From contig CAZSSJ010000030.1 in NCBI GenBank assembly GCA_964609775.1, forward strand, positions 1-8,275: DNA of 8,275 bases. Reading direction: 5' to 3'. Both the position numbers and the translations under genes were made by a program. The notes under the pieces are model-generated. The model was not told the DNA's origin. It worked only from the letters and a program-made list of their open reading frames with translations, and searched no databases. Shown in pieces: positions 1-6,649 of this stretch. The first letter of the stretch is position 1; each line of letters begins with the position of its first letter. This DNA comes from CAZNUP01 sp964609775. GTDB taxonomy: Bacteria > Patescibacteriota > Microgenomatia > JAMCZE01.

Positions 1-50
1 AGTGCCCCAAATTCAAGAGTTTTGAGCCTAGCTTTTAGAGGTGTCCGAAG

Positions 51-695
51 TCAGGCCTGCGTCGGAGTCGCTCCCACCCCTTCTGCTTGGTGTTCCGCCG
101 CCTTAGCCTCCTCAGCTGCGATCTCCTTGGCCGTTTCTTCTGCCACCGCTTCCCCAATCTTCACCACAATCTCCTCACCATCCGTCAAGACTTCGACCCC
201 AGCCGGCACCTTCAAATCCTTGACCTGCACTTGATCGTCCACTGCCACCAAGGCCTCTACCCTCACCCCGATCTTCTCCGGCAAATCCTGCGGCAAAGCT
301 TCCACTTCGACTTCATTAAGCGTCTGGAGCAACACGCCGATCTTGTCTCTCACTGCCGGCGACTCCCCCACTGGCTCAACGGCTACACTGGCCTTAATCT
401 TCTCAGTTAAGGATACCGCCTGCAGCTCCGCGTGCACTATCTGCCGGCTGATCGGATCAATTTGTACTTCTTTGATGAGCACGTGCTCCGTCTTGTCTCC
501 ATACTTCAGCTCCACCAATCCCGTCTCGCCCGCTGTCGCATAAACTTGGCTAAATTCTCTCCCTGGCACTGCCAAACTCACTGACTCAATCTTCCTGCCA
601 TAAAGCCCCACCGGCAACTTCCCTGCCCTTCGTAGCTCTCGAACTTTTTTTCCTCTCACTAAACGCTCCTGCGCAATCAGTTTAATCGCCTTCAT
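51..695 (-). CDS. rplY: Ribosomal protein bL25 (general stress protein CTC form)
   Basis: This is a 5S rRNA-binding protein of the large ribosomal subunit, in the long two-domain CTC/TL5 form (214 aa). Residues 1-93 match the N-terminal 5S-binding barrel: LRRAGKLPVGLYGR (21-34) and QIDPISRQIVHAEL (78-91) are family hallmarks. Residues 94-182 match the C-terminal beta domain, with LPQDLPEKI at 134-142. Residues 183-214 form an Ala/Glu-rich, probably disordered tail that is common in this form and poorly conserved. The start codon ATG overlaps the DUF4012 stop codon (ATGA, 4 nt), so translation is probably coupled to the upstream gene; a weak GAGG lies 11 nt upstream. It is the last gene of the leftward run, and no convincing terminator hairpin is visible in the 50 bases that follow. 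Identity is firm; the boundary of the tail is not. Confidence 0.95.
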   Translation of the reverse strand: MKAIKLIAQERLVRGKKVRELRRAGKLPVGLYGRKIESVSLAVPGREFSQVYATAGETGLVELKYGDKTEHVLIKEVQIDPISRQIVHAELQAVSLTEKIKASVAVEPVGESPAVRDKIGVLLQTLNEVEVEALPQDLPEKIGVRVEALVAVDDQVQVKDLKVPAGVEVLTDGEEIVVKIGEAVAEETAKEIAAEEAKAAEHQAEGVGATPTQA

Positions 696-3190
696 TTTTG
701 TCTAAACCTCACTCTAAAGACTTTATCGCTTTCTAGCTTTCCATTATACTCAATCCTCTGCTCCGACACAACTAGTCCCGCCGCCTCATCGCTCCCCACC
801 GCGGCAAGAAAACTCGGGTGATCCACAGCCATTGTCCAGCTCTGTTCTGGAGCTCCCGGTTGCTTAATTATTCCCCACAAAAACTCCGGCCTCTCAGACG
901 AGAAATCCACGGTATACCCCGGCCAATACTTAATCCTCACTTTCCGGCTCCCTCCGGCCGGCACCTCCACTAACATCCCCAAGCTCCTAAACGCACTCCT
1001 GGTCGCCCCCTCATTGTTTAACGCCAGTTCCTTGGAGTCAAAAACCAAGAAATGCCCCCTATCTATTTTCGACAGAACATTCGCTGTCAGGACTGCGGAA
1101 AAACTAGCGACCCGCCCGTCTCCCAGGTCGACCGTCTCCACTACCGCTCTCTCCGGAATCAAAAACCGCAGATAATTCTTATACTTCCCCCCCGGCCAAG
1201 ACTCAGAGGGTGACTCATTCTTAAATTCCACTGTTACCTCTTGTGCCACTTTCCCCCCTTTATCAACCATTATTTCACCCCTAATTCGTTCTTTAACGAA
1301 ATAATTCGCCTTGTTCGCCCCGAAATTAGCTTCCACTAATGAAAAACAATTCCCGCCGGCCGTCCGGCAAAAATCCTGATCAATTGATCCCGCCCAACCA
1401 TTTGCCTCGAAAACCTTCTGTTCCGCGGCGGAATTAGAATAAAACATCACATCCTTTTCCCTCAAAGCCAAAGTCACTGCCGCCGCCAAACCCGTCCACT
1501 CCGTTTCTGAAGAACCGAGTTTCCGTAGGATCCCGTTCGCCACCTCGCCCAAAAAATCCCGCTTCTGTGTCGACCCCGGGAAAAAATTGATCTCCGAGGC
1601 ATATTCCGCTTTCTCAAAGAAGTTTTCGCCCGTAATCTTTCCCGCTCCTTCAATCTCCACCGGCCCCACTGCCGAAAGAATTTTCTGGACCGCTCCCAAA
1701 TTAACCGCCACCACCCCATCAACACTCTGCCCCGTTTCTTTTTCTAGAAACCACAAAAGCCGCTTCGCCGACAGCGGAAAATCTGCTGCAAAATTGGCAT
1801 CCCGCATATACCAGTTTGGCTGGCCTAAATAGTGCAAAATCTCATCAGGCGGCGCCACCTGCCCTTTCATTTGCCCATCAGCCGTGTAAATGTCATTAAT
1901 CTTATAATCAAGCATCCTTCCCTGGTCAAATCGCACCGTCGCGTATGACCCAATAAACCCGCCCGTCGGCCGCAACTCCGCGCTGTTCTGAAACACCACC
2001 AGATAAGTTCGCTGCTGCTTTTCCCCAACCAGGTCCGGCAAAATTCCTAAAACTCTCTCTCCCTGAGAGAGCACTTTCCGATACCACCCCAGCCCCGCTA
2101 TTTGTTTTCTGATTTCCTCTCTCGGATAACCAAAAGTCTCTCCCCAACTAACCAGCCCGTCCCAGTCTCGGCTCCCTAGCTCCGCTTCCAAAATTCCCAG
2201 ATTGCGATCCATCGCGGCCATCTCCACCTGCATCCTCTCGCTCAGCTCTCCCAGATCTCCCTCGTAATCTTCCCCCAAGAACGCCTTTCCCACCGCCAGC
2301 ACCTCCGGCCCCATTTCCGCAACTCTTCCTCCGCTGTCTGCCATCACCTCACCCAAAACGGCTAACCTCGCTGGTTTCTCCCAAAGTGCCCCCATACCCA
2401 CCGTTTCAAACGGCCGGCTAATTAGCCAAACTCCCTCGCTCGTCAAACTCCAGTACCTCTGTGCTCGCCTCGCCGCTTCCCCTCCAGCTCGATAATCACC
2501 ACTTTTCAGTCCGATTCCCATCCGCCCTAACTCCACCACCCCCAACCCGGCAATTACCCCGAGGATAATAAATGGCAACACCACTAGCAAGACGCCGAGC
2601 CCAATTCTCAACCCCAATCTCCTCCATCTCTTCTCCCCTCTCACCATTTCTCGCCCCATTCCCTGATCCAGCGCTAAAACCCCCCACTCCTTCGCTGGCC
2701 GGCCGTCCGGCACCTGCCCCGGTTCTCCCACAACCACTCGCTTTTCATTTCCGCTCGAAAAAGCGACCCGAACGACTTTCCCCATCACTTCAATCTTCTC
2801 CTCTGTCCTCTTGGACCCCTCCCCCTGAAGCTCCACAATCGTCACCGGCCACCCATTACTCTCTTTCACCACTTCCTCCAACTCCCTTTGCCTCTGAGCG
2901 GCCAGATGATCCCAGACCACAATCAACTTTGCCCCACTCCTACTCGCCAGATCGATCACTAATTTCAATTGCCGCTCGACCCCACCTCTATCCTGACCGA
3001 AGAAAAAAATGAATCTCGGCGTCCGAACCTGTTCCTGAAGTTCACTCTCCCCCGACCAAATCACCTCCATCCCCTGTTGTTCCAAAAGCCCCGTCAAGCT
3101 CGTCGCCAACTCCCCACCATTAACAACCAGCGCTACTGGTCGTTCTCCTTCCCTTTCCACTCTCACCCTCAGGGCTGCCTGGTCCATCAC
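692..3190 (-). CDS. DUF4012 family membrane-anchored envelope protein
   Basis: An 832-residue protein of the DUF4012 family, whose biochemical function is not established; it is often found near surface-polysaccharide genes. Residues 15-160 are cytoplasmic and look like a divergent Rossmann-type alpha/beta domain (VALVVNGGE 19-27, RFIFFFGQ 59-66, KLIVVWDH 88-95). A basic stretch, EKRWRRLGLR (186-195), precedes one strong membrane helix (about 196-221), so the long C-terminal part should face outward. The DUF4012 core carries the signature YLVVFQNSAELRPTGGFIGSY (396-416), PPDEIL (447-452), MRDANFAADFPLSAKR (462-477) and DGVVAVN (491-497). Two cysteines (608, 615) could form a disulfide. The GTG start is followed directly by ATG at 3187, and either may be used. 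The gene lies 60 bp after the RNase H gene and overlaps bL25. The family call is confident; a role in glycan export or attachment is inferred from the adjacent flippase and ligase. Confidence 0.92.
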   Translation of the reverse strand: MMDQAALRVRVEREGERPVALVVNGGELATSLTGLLEQQGMEVIWSGESELQEQVRTPRFIFFFGQDRGGVERQLKLVIDLASRSGAKLIVVWDHLAAQRQRELEEVVKESNGWPVTIVELQGEGSKRTEEKIEVMGKVVRVAFSSGNEKRVVVGEPGQVPDGRPAKEWGVLALDQGMGREMVRGEKRWRRLGLRIGLGVLLVVLPFIILGVIAGLGVVELGRMGIGLKSGDYRAGGEAARRAQRYWSLTSEGVWLISRPFETVGMGALWEKPARLAVLGEVMADSGGRVAEMGPEVLAVGKAFLGEDYEGDLGELSERMQVEMAAMDRNLGILEAELGSRDWDGLVSWGETFGYPREEIRKQIAGLGWYRKVLSQGERVLGILPDLVGEKQQRTYLVVFQNSAELRPTGGFIGSYATVRFDQGRMLDYKINDIYTADGQMKGQVAPPDEILHYLGQPNWYMRDANFAADFPLSAKRLLWFLEKETGQSVDGVVAVNLGAVQKILSAVGPVEIEGAGKITGENFFEKAEYASEINFFPGSTQKRDFLGEVANGILRKLGSSETEWTGLAAAVTLALREKDVMFYSNSAAEQKVFEANGWAGSIDQDFCRTAGGNCFSLVEANFGANKANYFVKERIRGEIMVDKGGKVAQEVTVEFKNESPSESWPGGKYKNYLRFLIPERAVVETVDLGDGRVASFSAVLTANVLSKIDRGHFLVFDSKELALNNEGATRSAFRSLGMLVEVPAGGSRKVRIKYWPGYTVDFSSERPEFLWGIIKQPGAPEQSWTMAVDHPSFLAAVGSDEAAGLVVSEQRIEYNGKLESDKVFRVRFRQK

Positions 3191-3196
3191 TCATCC

Positions 3197-3224
3197 ATTG
3201 TAAAGTGCCCCTCATGAAAAACAA
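3197..3224 (-). promoter_or_regulatory. Candidate sigma70 promoter for DUF4012-bL25
   Basis: On the minus strand a TTGTTT -35 box (3219-3224) and a TACAAT -10 box (3197-3202) are separated by 16 nt. The usual start distance would put +1 at about 3189-3190, which coincides with the GTG/ATG start of the DUF4012 gene, so the transcript would be leaderless or nearly so. This is a pattern match only. An alternative is read-through from upstream, with translation using the GAGGGG at about 3207-3212. Confidence 0.4.
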
Positions 3225-3250
3225 TACATCTTTCCTGTGAAATCCCAATC

Positions 3251-3793
3251 TCACATTCTCCCCATTACCCGATCCAGTGTCTCATTCACCGTCCTGTCTG
3301 CCTCACTGTTTTCTTCTCGGGGAACATAGTCATAACTGATCCTCACCGCGCCCAGCTCCCTTTCTCTTCCCCGGACTTCCGCCAGTAGGTCTCGAAGCTT
3401 CCTGTCCTTCACTTTGAATTTCCCCCGCAGCTGGTTCACTACCAAACTCGAGTCCAGATAGAATCGTATTTCCAAATTTGCCAAATCAGTCCCCTGGGTC
3501 AAATTCCCTTTAATCCAAGCCAGAGCTTCCACCACGGCCTGATATTCCGCCACGTTATTCGTCGTCACCCCCAGAAACTTGCCCTGAGCGTAGTCGAAGG
3601 GCCTTGCCCTGCCTGCCCCGAGCTTGCCGAGGGGAGCGTAGTCGAAGGGCCTTGCCCTGAGCTTGTCGAAGAGTTTCCCGCGTTTTCCCTGTATATTTCC
3701 CGCTCCATCTTTCACCACAAAAGCCGCGGCCGCCGACCCCGGATTTCCCCTGGCACCTCCGTCACAAAATATAACTAATTGGTGCTTCGCCAT
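3251..3793 (-). CDS. rnhA: Ribonuclease HI-like protein with a 32-residue repeat insertion
   Basis: RNase HI-fold nuclease that would cleave the RNA strand of RNA-DNA hybrids. The four acidic active-site residues are visible: D11 in IFCDGGARGNPG, E83 in TTNNVAEYQAVVEAL, D114 in FYLDSSLVV and D166 in ENSEADRTVN. Without the insertion the protein would be about 148 aa, a normal size for the short RNase HI-like family. Residues 41-72 interrupt what is normally a continuous GK-FLG strand and loop just before TTNN. They are encoded by repeat DNA (3578-3673) and contain RARPFDYA twice. The insert keeps the frame and all catalytic residues, so the enzyme could still fold with an extended loop. The ATG start lies 35 bp after the flippase stop; no clear Shine-Dalgarno sequence precedes it. 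The family assignment is firm; retained activity is inferred. Confidence 0.9.
   Translation of the reverse strand: MAKHQLVIFCDGGARGNPGSAAAAFVVKDGAGNIQGKRGKLFDKLRARPFDYAPLGKLGAGRARPFDYAQGKFLGVTTNNVAEYQAVVEALAWIKGNLTQGTDLANLEIRFYLDSSLVVNQLRGKFKVKDRKLRDLLAEVRGRERELGAVRISYDYVPREENSEADRTVNETLDRVMGRM
3578..3673 (-). repeat. 96-bp mosaic of imperfect palindromic repeats inside the RNase H gene
   Basis: Read on the minus strand it contains TTCGACAAGCTCAGGGCAAG, then a CCCTTCGACTACG unit broken after the ACG by a different palindromic piece (CCCCTCGGCAAGCTCGGGG), then a full CCCTTCGACTACGCTCAGGG unit. Each unit has short CCCT/AGGG-type complementary ends. The borders coincide with the codons of residues 41-72 of the RNase H protein. 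The structure resembles REP-type elements, and the mosaic suggests nested insertion of one element into another. Confidence 0.85.
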
Positions 3794-3828
3794 AGCCGAC
3801 GGGAGCGAAAAAGGTTATCGAGTCGTCA

Positions 3829-5145
3829 TCAAAATAATTTTTCTTTTCTGGAAACCAAATCCTCAATTGTTCTGACCATTTTAGCTGGTGATAAATTAAT
3901 CTCCAACTCCTTGCCGATAACCTTCATGCTCAAAACCACAATCAGTCCTTCGGTCACAAACGTAATAAATGCTGCTGCCGGATAGGAAAACAAAGGGATT
4001 AGCCATAAGTTTAATCCCACGTTCACCATCAAAGCCACCACCGCAATCCCCAGCGACCACCATTGTTTCCCCAAAGCAATAATCGTATAGCCATTAAGAT
4101 GATTCAGGTAAGAAACCATAAGTGACAGTGACAAAATCTGCATCGCCACCACTGATCCGGAAAAACCTTTAAAAACCACTGGCAGCAGGGGAGACAAAAC
4201 AAAATTGACTCCCGCGACGGCCATTCCCATAACCATGAGTATCACCCATGATTTATTGTATATCTCTGCCATTCTTTTCCGATCCGTCAAAGCGAGCCCC
4301 GAAAGAATCGGCAGCACCGCATTGGCAAAAAAGGCTGCTCCCTGGACCAGAACTTCATAAATCCGATAAGCCAGACCGTAATAGCCGACTTCCGCTTCCG
4401 GTCGAAAATGCGCCAGAATCACCGTGTCCACCCGGTTATAAATCGTGAAAATAATTAAAATTGACCCCATCGGCAGCGCTTCCCGAAGAAGAAACTTGCT
4501 CCGCCCGGCCAGCCACTTAAAATCCAGTCGCAGCATTTTAAATCCCAAGACCGCTGCCACCCCGGCGGCCAGAAAATGCCCCACATTAAAGGCCCACAGG
4601 ATTTCCTCCAGTCCGGCTCGCTGCATTGTCAAAAATAAAATCAGCCCGATTGCCACCACGTTGGCCGTCAGATCAGAAATGGCCGAGTTTTGCATCGCCA
4701 GCCGGACGTTAAAAATAATCTGGAAAGAGGTTTTAAGAGAAATTGCCAGGAGGAAAAACGACGTGATTAACACTAGCCTTGGAACATCCATTCCGCTTGG
4801 GAGGGGACTAATCACCAGAGTCGGCCAAAAATGAACCAGCAAATTCACTACAAGAACGGCGCCTAAAGTCAAAACCAGTCGGACAAGGAGAACATTACCA
4901 ATGATCTGATTGGCTTCCCGTTCATTTTTTGCCGCTTCCCGGACGGTGATTAACGACAAACCCCAATCTGCCAAGGAGCCAAACAGCAGCACAAAAACCG
5001 TGATCGCTGTATACACTCCAAACCCCGCCGGCCCCAGGTAATTCGTCAGCAAAATCGTGATCACCACTCCCAGAAAAGTCGCGGCCACTTTCCCCGCCAT
5101 CTGCACCCCGGTGTTCCAGGCAATTTTTTTCGTTAGCGAAGTCAC
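3829..5145 (-). CDS. Polysaccharide (O-unit) flippase, Wzx/MATE-like
   Basis: A 438-residue, almost wholly hydrophobic inner-membrane protein of the oligosaccharide flippase family, which moves lipid-linked glycans across the cytoplasmic membrane. The N-terminus, LTKKIAWNTGVQMAGK followed by a helix and TNYLGPAGFGVYT (34-46), is typical of the family. A second conserved segment, YNRVDTVILAHF (236-247) followed by VGYYGLAYRIYE (253-264), is the usual start of the C-terminal half. About 12-14 membrane helices can be picked out by eye. The start is GTG, 12 nt after the ligase stop codon, with GGTGGGG directly in front; no in-frame ATG occurs before residue 16, and the family pattern favours the GTG. 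Neighbours (ligase upstream, DUF4012 downstream) fit glycan export. The transported substrate cannot be read from the sequence. No repeat insert was noticed in this gene. Confidence 0.92.
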   Translation of the reverse strand: MTSLTKKIAWNTGVQMAGKVAATFLGVVITILLTNYLGPAGFGVYTAITVFVLLFGSLADWGLSLITVREAAKNEREANQIIGNVLLVRLVLTLGAVLVVNLLVHFWPTLVISPLPSGMDVPRLVLITSFFLLAISLKTSFQIIFNVRLAMQNSAISDLTANVVAIGLILFLTMQRAGLEEILWAFNVGHFLAAGVAAVLGFKMLRLDFKWLAGRSKFLLREALPMGSILIIFTIYNRVDTVILAHFRPEAEVGYYGLAYRIYEVLVQGAAFFANAVLPILSGLALTDRKRMAEIYNKSWVILMVMGMAVAGVNFVLSPLLPVVFKGFSGSVVAMQILSLSLMVSYLNHLNGYTIIALGKQWWSLGIAVVALMVNVGLNLWLIPLFSYPAAAFITFVTEGLIVVLSMKVIGKELEINLSPAKMVRTIEDLVSRKEKLF

Positions 5146-5157
5146 CCCACCATTTTA

Positions 5158-6588
5158 TCAGCTCTTCCCGGCCTTCGCCCAGGCCAGTCCCGAAATCCCT
5201 GTCATCAATAATTGTCCTTGCTGCACTGTCAAAAAATAGTGGTCAAACATCCCCAGGACCAAAATTGTCACTAGGGGAGTAAGCAAAACATAATTTCGTT
5301 CCCTCACTAATTTTCTTAAAACATAAATAATCACCAAACCAAACACTCCCAAACCCACCAGCCCCGTTTCCGAAAGCACCAGCAGGTAAATGTTGTGCGT
5401 CGGCTGATACCTCAGCGCATAATTTGTTTGCGATAGACTGTAGACAGGCCTGCCCTGAGCGGAGCCGAAGGGCCTGCCCTGAACCTGTCGAAGGGTAGCC
5501 TGTAGTCCGTAAAGCGGGCTTGTCCCCAACCCCACACCGATAATAGGGGACTGCCTCCATTGCTCCAGAGCCAATTCATTCAATCTTTCCCGCACCGTGA
5601 TCGGCTCTGTTTCCACTAAAATCGATGTAAACCTCGGCCAAATAAAAATGGCCGCCACCGCAACTAAAATTACTAATCCAACCAAGACGCTCTTTGATAT
5701 TTCAGATGTCTTTTTGAGATTTGAGATTTGAGATTTAAGATTAATCGCCACCACGGCTAAACTTGTTGCCACCCCGACAACAATCGCCCCCCGGCTCATG
5801 CTCAAAACAAGCGCCGTATATCCCAACCCTAACACCCCCAAAATCCCCCGTTCGTTAATTCTGCGGGAATTATGCAGGAATCGAGACTGCACTGAGCGAC
5901 CTTGTCCTGCCTGTCCTGCCTGCCCTGAGCGGAGCCGAAGGGCTAGAATAAGCGGCAGAACCACTGCCAAAAACCCTCCCAGAACGTTCGGGTGGGGGAA
6001 TGTGCCGTAGGGCCGCAGCACCAAAGCACCATTAAGATAGGCATTGGCAATCCCCGGCATCCCGGCATTAAAGGTCCTTTCACCCAAAAAGTACCAAATT
6101 CCCCCAATCGAGGACTGGCTCAAAAACTGCCAAACCACCAGTATCGACTCATATAAAATAGGAACCGCCAAGATAGCACCTAACTTACGCCATGGCTTAA
6201 ATAAGATACCATGTCTACAGATCCACCACCCCAGGAACCCGAATTCCGCCACCTTGACCCACTTATACGCCGTCACAGCAGGGGAGAGCGACACCATCAT
6301 ATTCGCCAGACCTAACACCCCCAAAATCCCCAACACCCCCAAAATTCCTAATTCCACTCGCTTTTTCCCAAAAACCCATCTGGCCACCTCCAACCCAACC
6401 AATCCGATAATTAGAACGTCTGTCAGGTAAAGAGTGGGGGAGAAATAATCTACCCTTACCCCATTTATGTATGCCCATTCCGGCCAGAAATGCCGCCCCA
6501 GCTGCGTCGGCAAAAAAACCAGAATCAACGCGAAGATCAACATTTGTAATCTCGGTAACGAAACGTGCCAACTCCCTCTTGCTAACAT
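5158..6588 (-). CDS. O-antigen ligase/polymerase-like membrane protein (Wzy_C family)
   Basis: A 476-residue multi-spanning membrane protein of the O-antigen ligase (Wzy_C) family, which joins or polymerises lipid-linked glycans on the outer face of the membrane. Family hallmarks are RPYGTFPHPNVLGGFL (192-207), LSMSRGA (262-268), RERLNELALEQWRQSPIIGVG (333-353) and YQPTHNIYLLVLSETGLVGL (394-413). At least four low-complexity or repeat-encoded stretches lie in loops between these blocks: GILGVLGILGVLG (81-93), LRLRSGQAGQAGQG (217-230), NLKSQISNLK (283-292) and residues 365-381. The frame stays open throughout and the conserved blocks are intact. The ATG start is preceded by a candidate promoter, and no clear ribosome binding site is seen. 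Whether it acts as ligase or polymerase cannot be decided; the adjacent flippase supports surface-glycan assembly. It is the first gene of the leftward run. Confidence 0.9.
   Translation of the reverse strand: MLARGSWHVSLPRLQMLIFALILVFLPTQLGRHFWPEWAYINGVRVDYFSPTLYLTDVLIIGLVGLEVARWVFGKKRVELGILGVLGILGVLGLANMMVSLSPAVTAYKWVKVAEFGFLGWWICRHGILFKPWRKLGAILAVPILYESILVVWQFLSQSSIGGIWYFLGERTFNAGMPGIANAYLNGALVLRPYGTFPHPNVLGGFLAVVLPLILALRLRSGQAGQAGQGRSVQSRFLHNSRRINERGILGVLGLGYTALVLSMSRGAIVVGVATSLAVVAINLKSQISNLKKTSEISKSVLVGLVILVAVAAIFIWPRFTSILVETEPITVRERLNELALEQWRQSPIIGVGLGTSPLYGLQATLRQVQGRPFGSAQGRPVYSLSQTNYALRYQPTHNIYLLVLSETGLVGLGVFGLVIIYVLRKLVRERNYVLLTPLVTILVLGMFDHYFLTVQQGQLLMTGISGLAWAKAGKS
5448..5496 (-). 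repeat. Two REP-like units in the ligase gene
   Basis: Two imperfect palindromic units sit head to tail. On the minus strand they are CCCTTCGACAGGTTCAGGG, GCAGG, then CCCTTCGGCTCCGCTCAGGG. They encode ligase residues 365-381 (TLRQVQGRPFGSAQGRP) between the conserved GVGLG and PTHNIYLL blocks. They are clearly related to the units in the RNase H gene (shared CCCTTCG...CTCAGGG ends). Short CTGTAG direct repeats (5438-5443 and 5500-5505) flank the pair, but they are 62 bp apart, so they are not a clean frame-neutral target duplication. Confidence 0.8.
5713..5740. repeat. TTTGAGA heptamer tandem array in the ligase gene
   Basis: Four tandem heptamers on the plus strand: TTTGAGA three times (5713-5719, 5720-5726, 5727-5733) and a degenerate TTTAAGA (5734-5740). 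On the coding strand they give NLKSQISNLK, polar residues in a loop between hydrophobic helices. Because 7 is not a multiple of 3, each copy is read in a different frame, and only certain copy numbers keep the gene open. Confidence 0.85.
5827..5847 (-). repeat. Short GILGVLG-encoding repeat, distal copy
   Basis: On the coding strand a GGGATTTTGGGGGTGTTAGG-type segment encodes GILGVLG at ligase residues 248-254. The same DNA word occurs about 470 bp away at 6310-6348, where it is duplicated. The two locations are not homologous parts of the protein, so the likeness is at the DNA level. Confidence 0.6.
5901..5943 (-). repeat. REP-like unit plus short GCAGGACA-type tandem in the ligase gene
   Basis: On the minus strand a CCCTTCGGCTCCGCTCAGGG unit (the same as the second unit at 5448-5496) is followed by short CAGGCAGGACAGG repeats. 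Together they encode roughly LRLRSGQAGQAGQG (217-230) in a loop after the HPNVLGGFL helix. The unit shares its exact core with the copy about 470 bp away. Confidence 0.8.
6310..6348 (-). repeat. Tandem GGGTGTT/GGGATTTT-type repeat in the ligase gene
   Basis: Two tandem copies of an 18-nt word, GGAATTTTGGGGGTGTTG and its variant, encode GILGVLGILGVLG (residues 81-93). The segment lies in a loop between two membrane helices. One further copy lies at 5827-5847. Confidence 0.75.
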
Positions 6589-6620
6589 AAACCGGAGTAC
6601 TAAAATACAACAGTAGAGAC

Positions 6621-6649
6621 ACTATAAACTGCCCTCCACAAATAAACAA
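6621..6649 (-). promoter_or_regulatory. Candidate sigma70 promoter for the leftward glycan gene run
   Basis: On the minus strand a TTGTTT -35 box (6644-6649) and a TATAGT -10 box (6621-6626) are exactly 17 nt apart. +1 would fall near 6614, giving a leader of about 26 nt before the ligase ATG at 6588. The -35 box matches that of the candidate promoter before the DUF4012 gene. This is a pattern match, supported by its position upstream of the first gene of the run. Confidence 0.5.

Noticed and set aside
1..50. Rho-independent terminator after bL25
   Set aside because: Only very short complementary stretches are visible on the minus strand, with no stable stem followed by a T-run.
2572..3012. 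146-residue open frame on the plus strand
   Set aside because: Lies opposite the well-supported DUF4012 gene, is Pro/Ser-rich from the C-rich strand and has no recognisable motif or ribosome binding site.
3578..3673. Reading the repeat mosaic as a CRISPR array
   Set aside because: Units abut or nest with no regular unique spacers, and they sit in frame inside RNase H; no cas gene is present.
4445..4834. 129-residue plus-strand frame
   Set aside because: Antisense shadow of the flippase gene with no ribosome binding site or domain.
5438..5505. CTGTAG direct repeats as a target-site duplication around the ligase repeat pair
   Set aside because: The copies are 62 bp apart, which does not match the frame-neutral insert, and a 6-bp match this close can arise by chance.
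51..6588. Recoded UGA (code 25 or 4)
   Set aside because: All five leftward genes end at TGA at positions expected for their families, so UGA is a stop.
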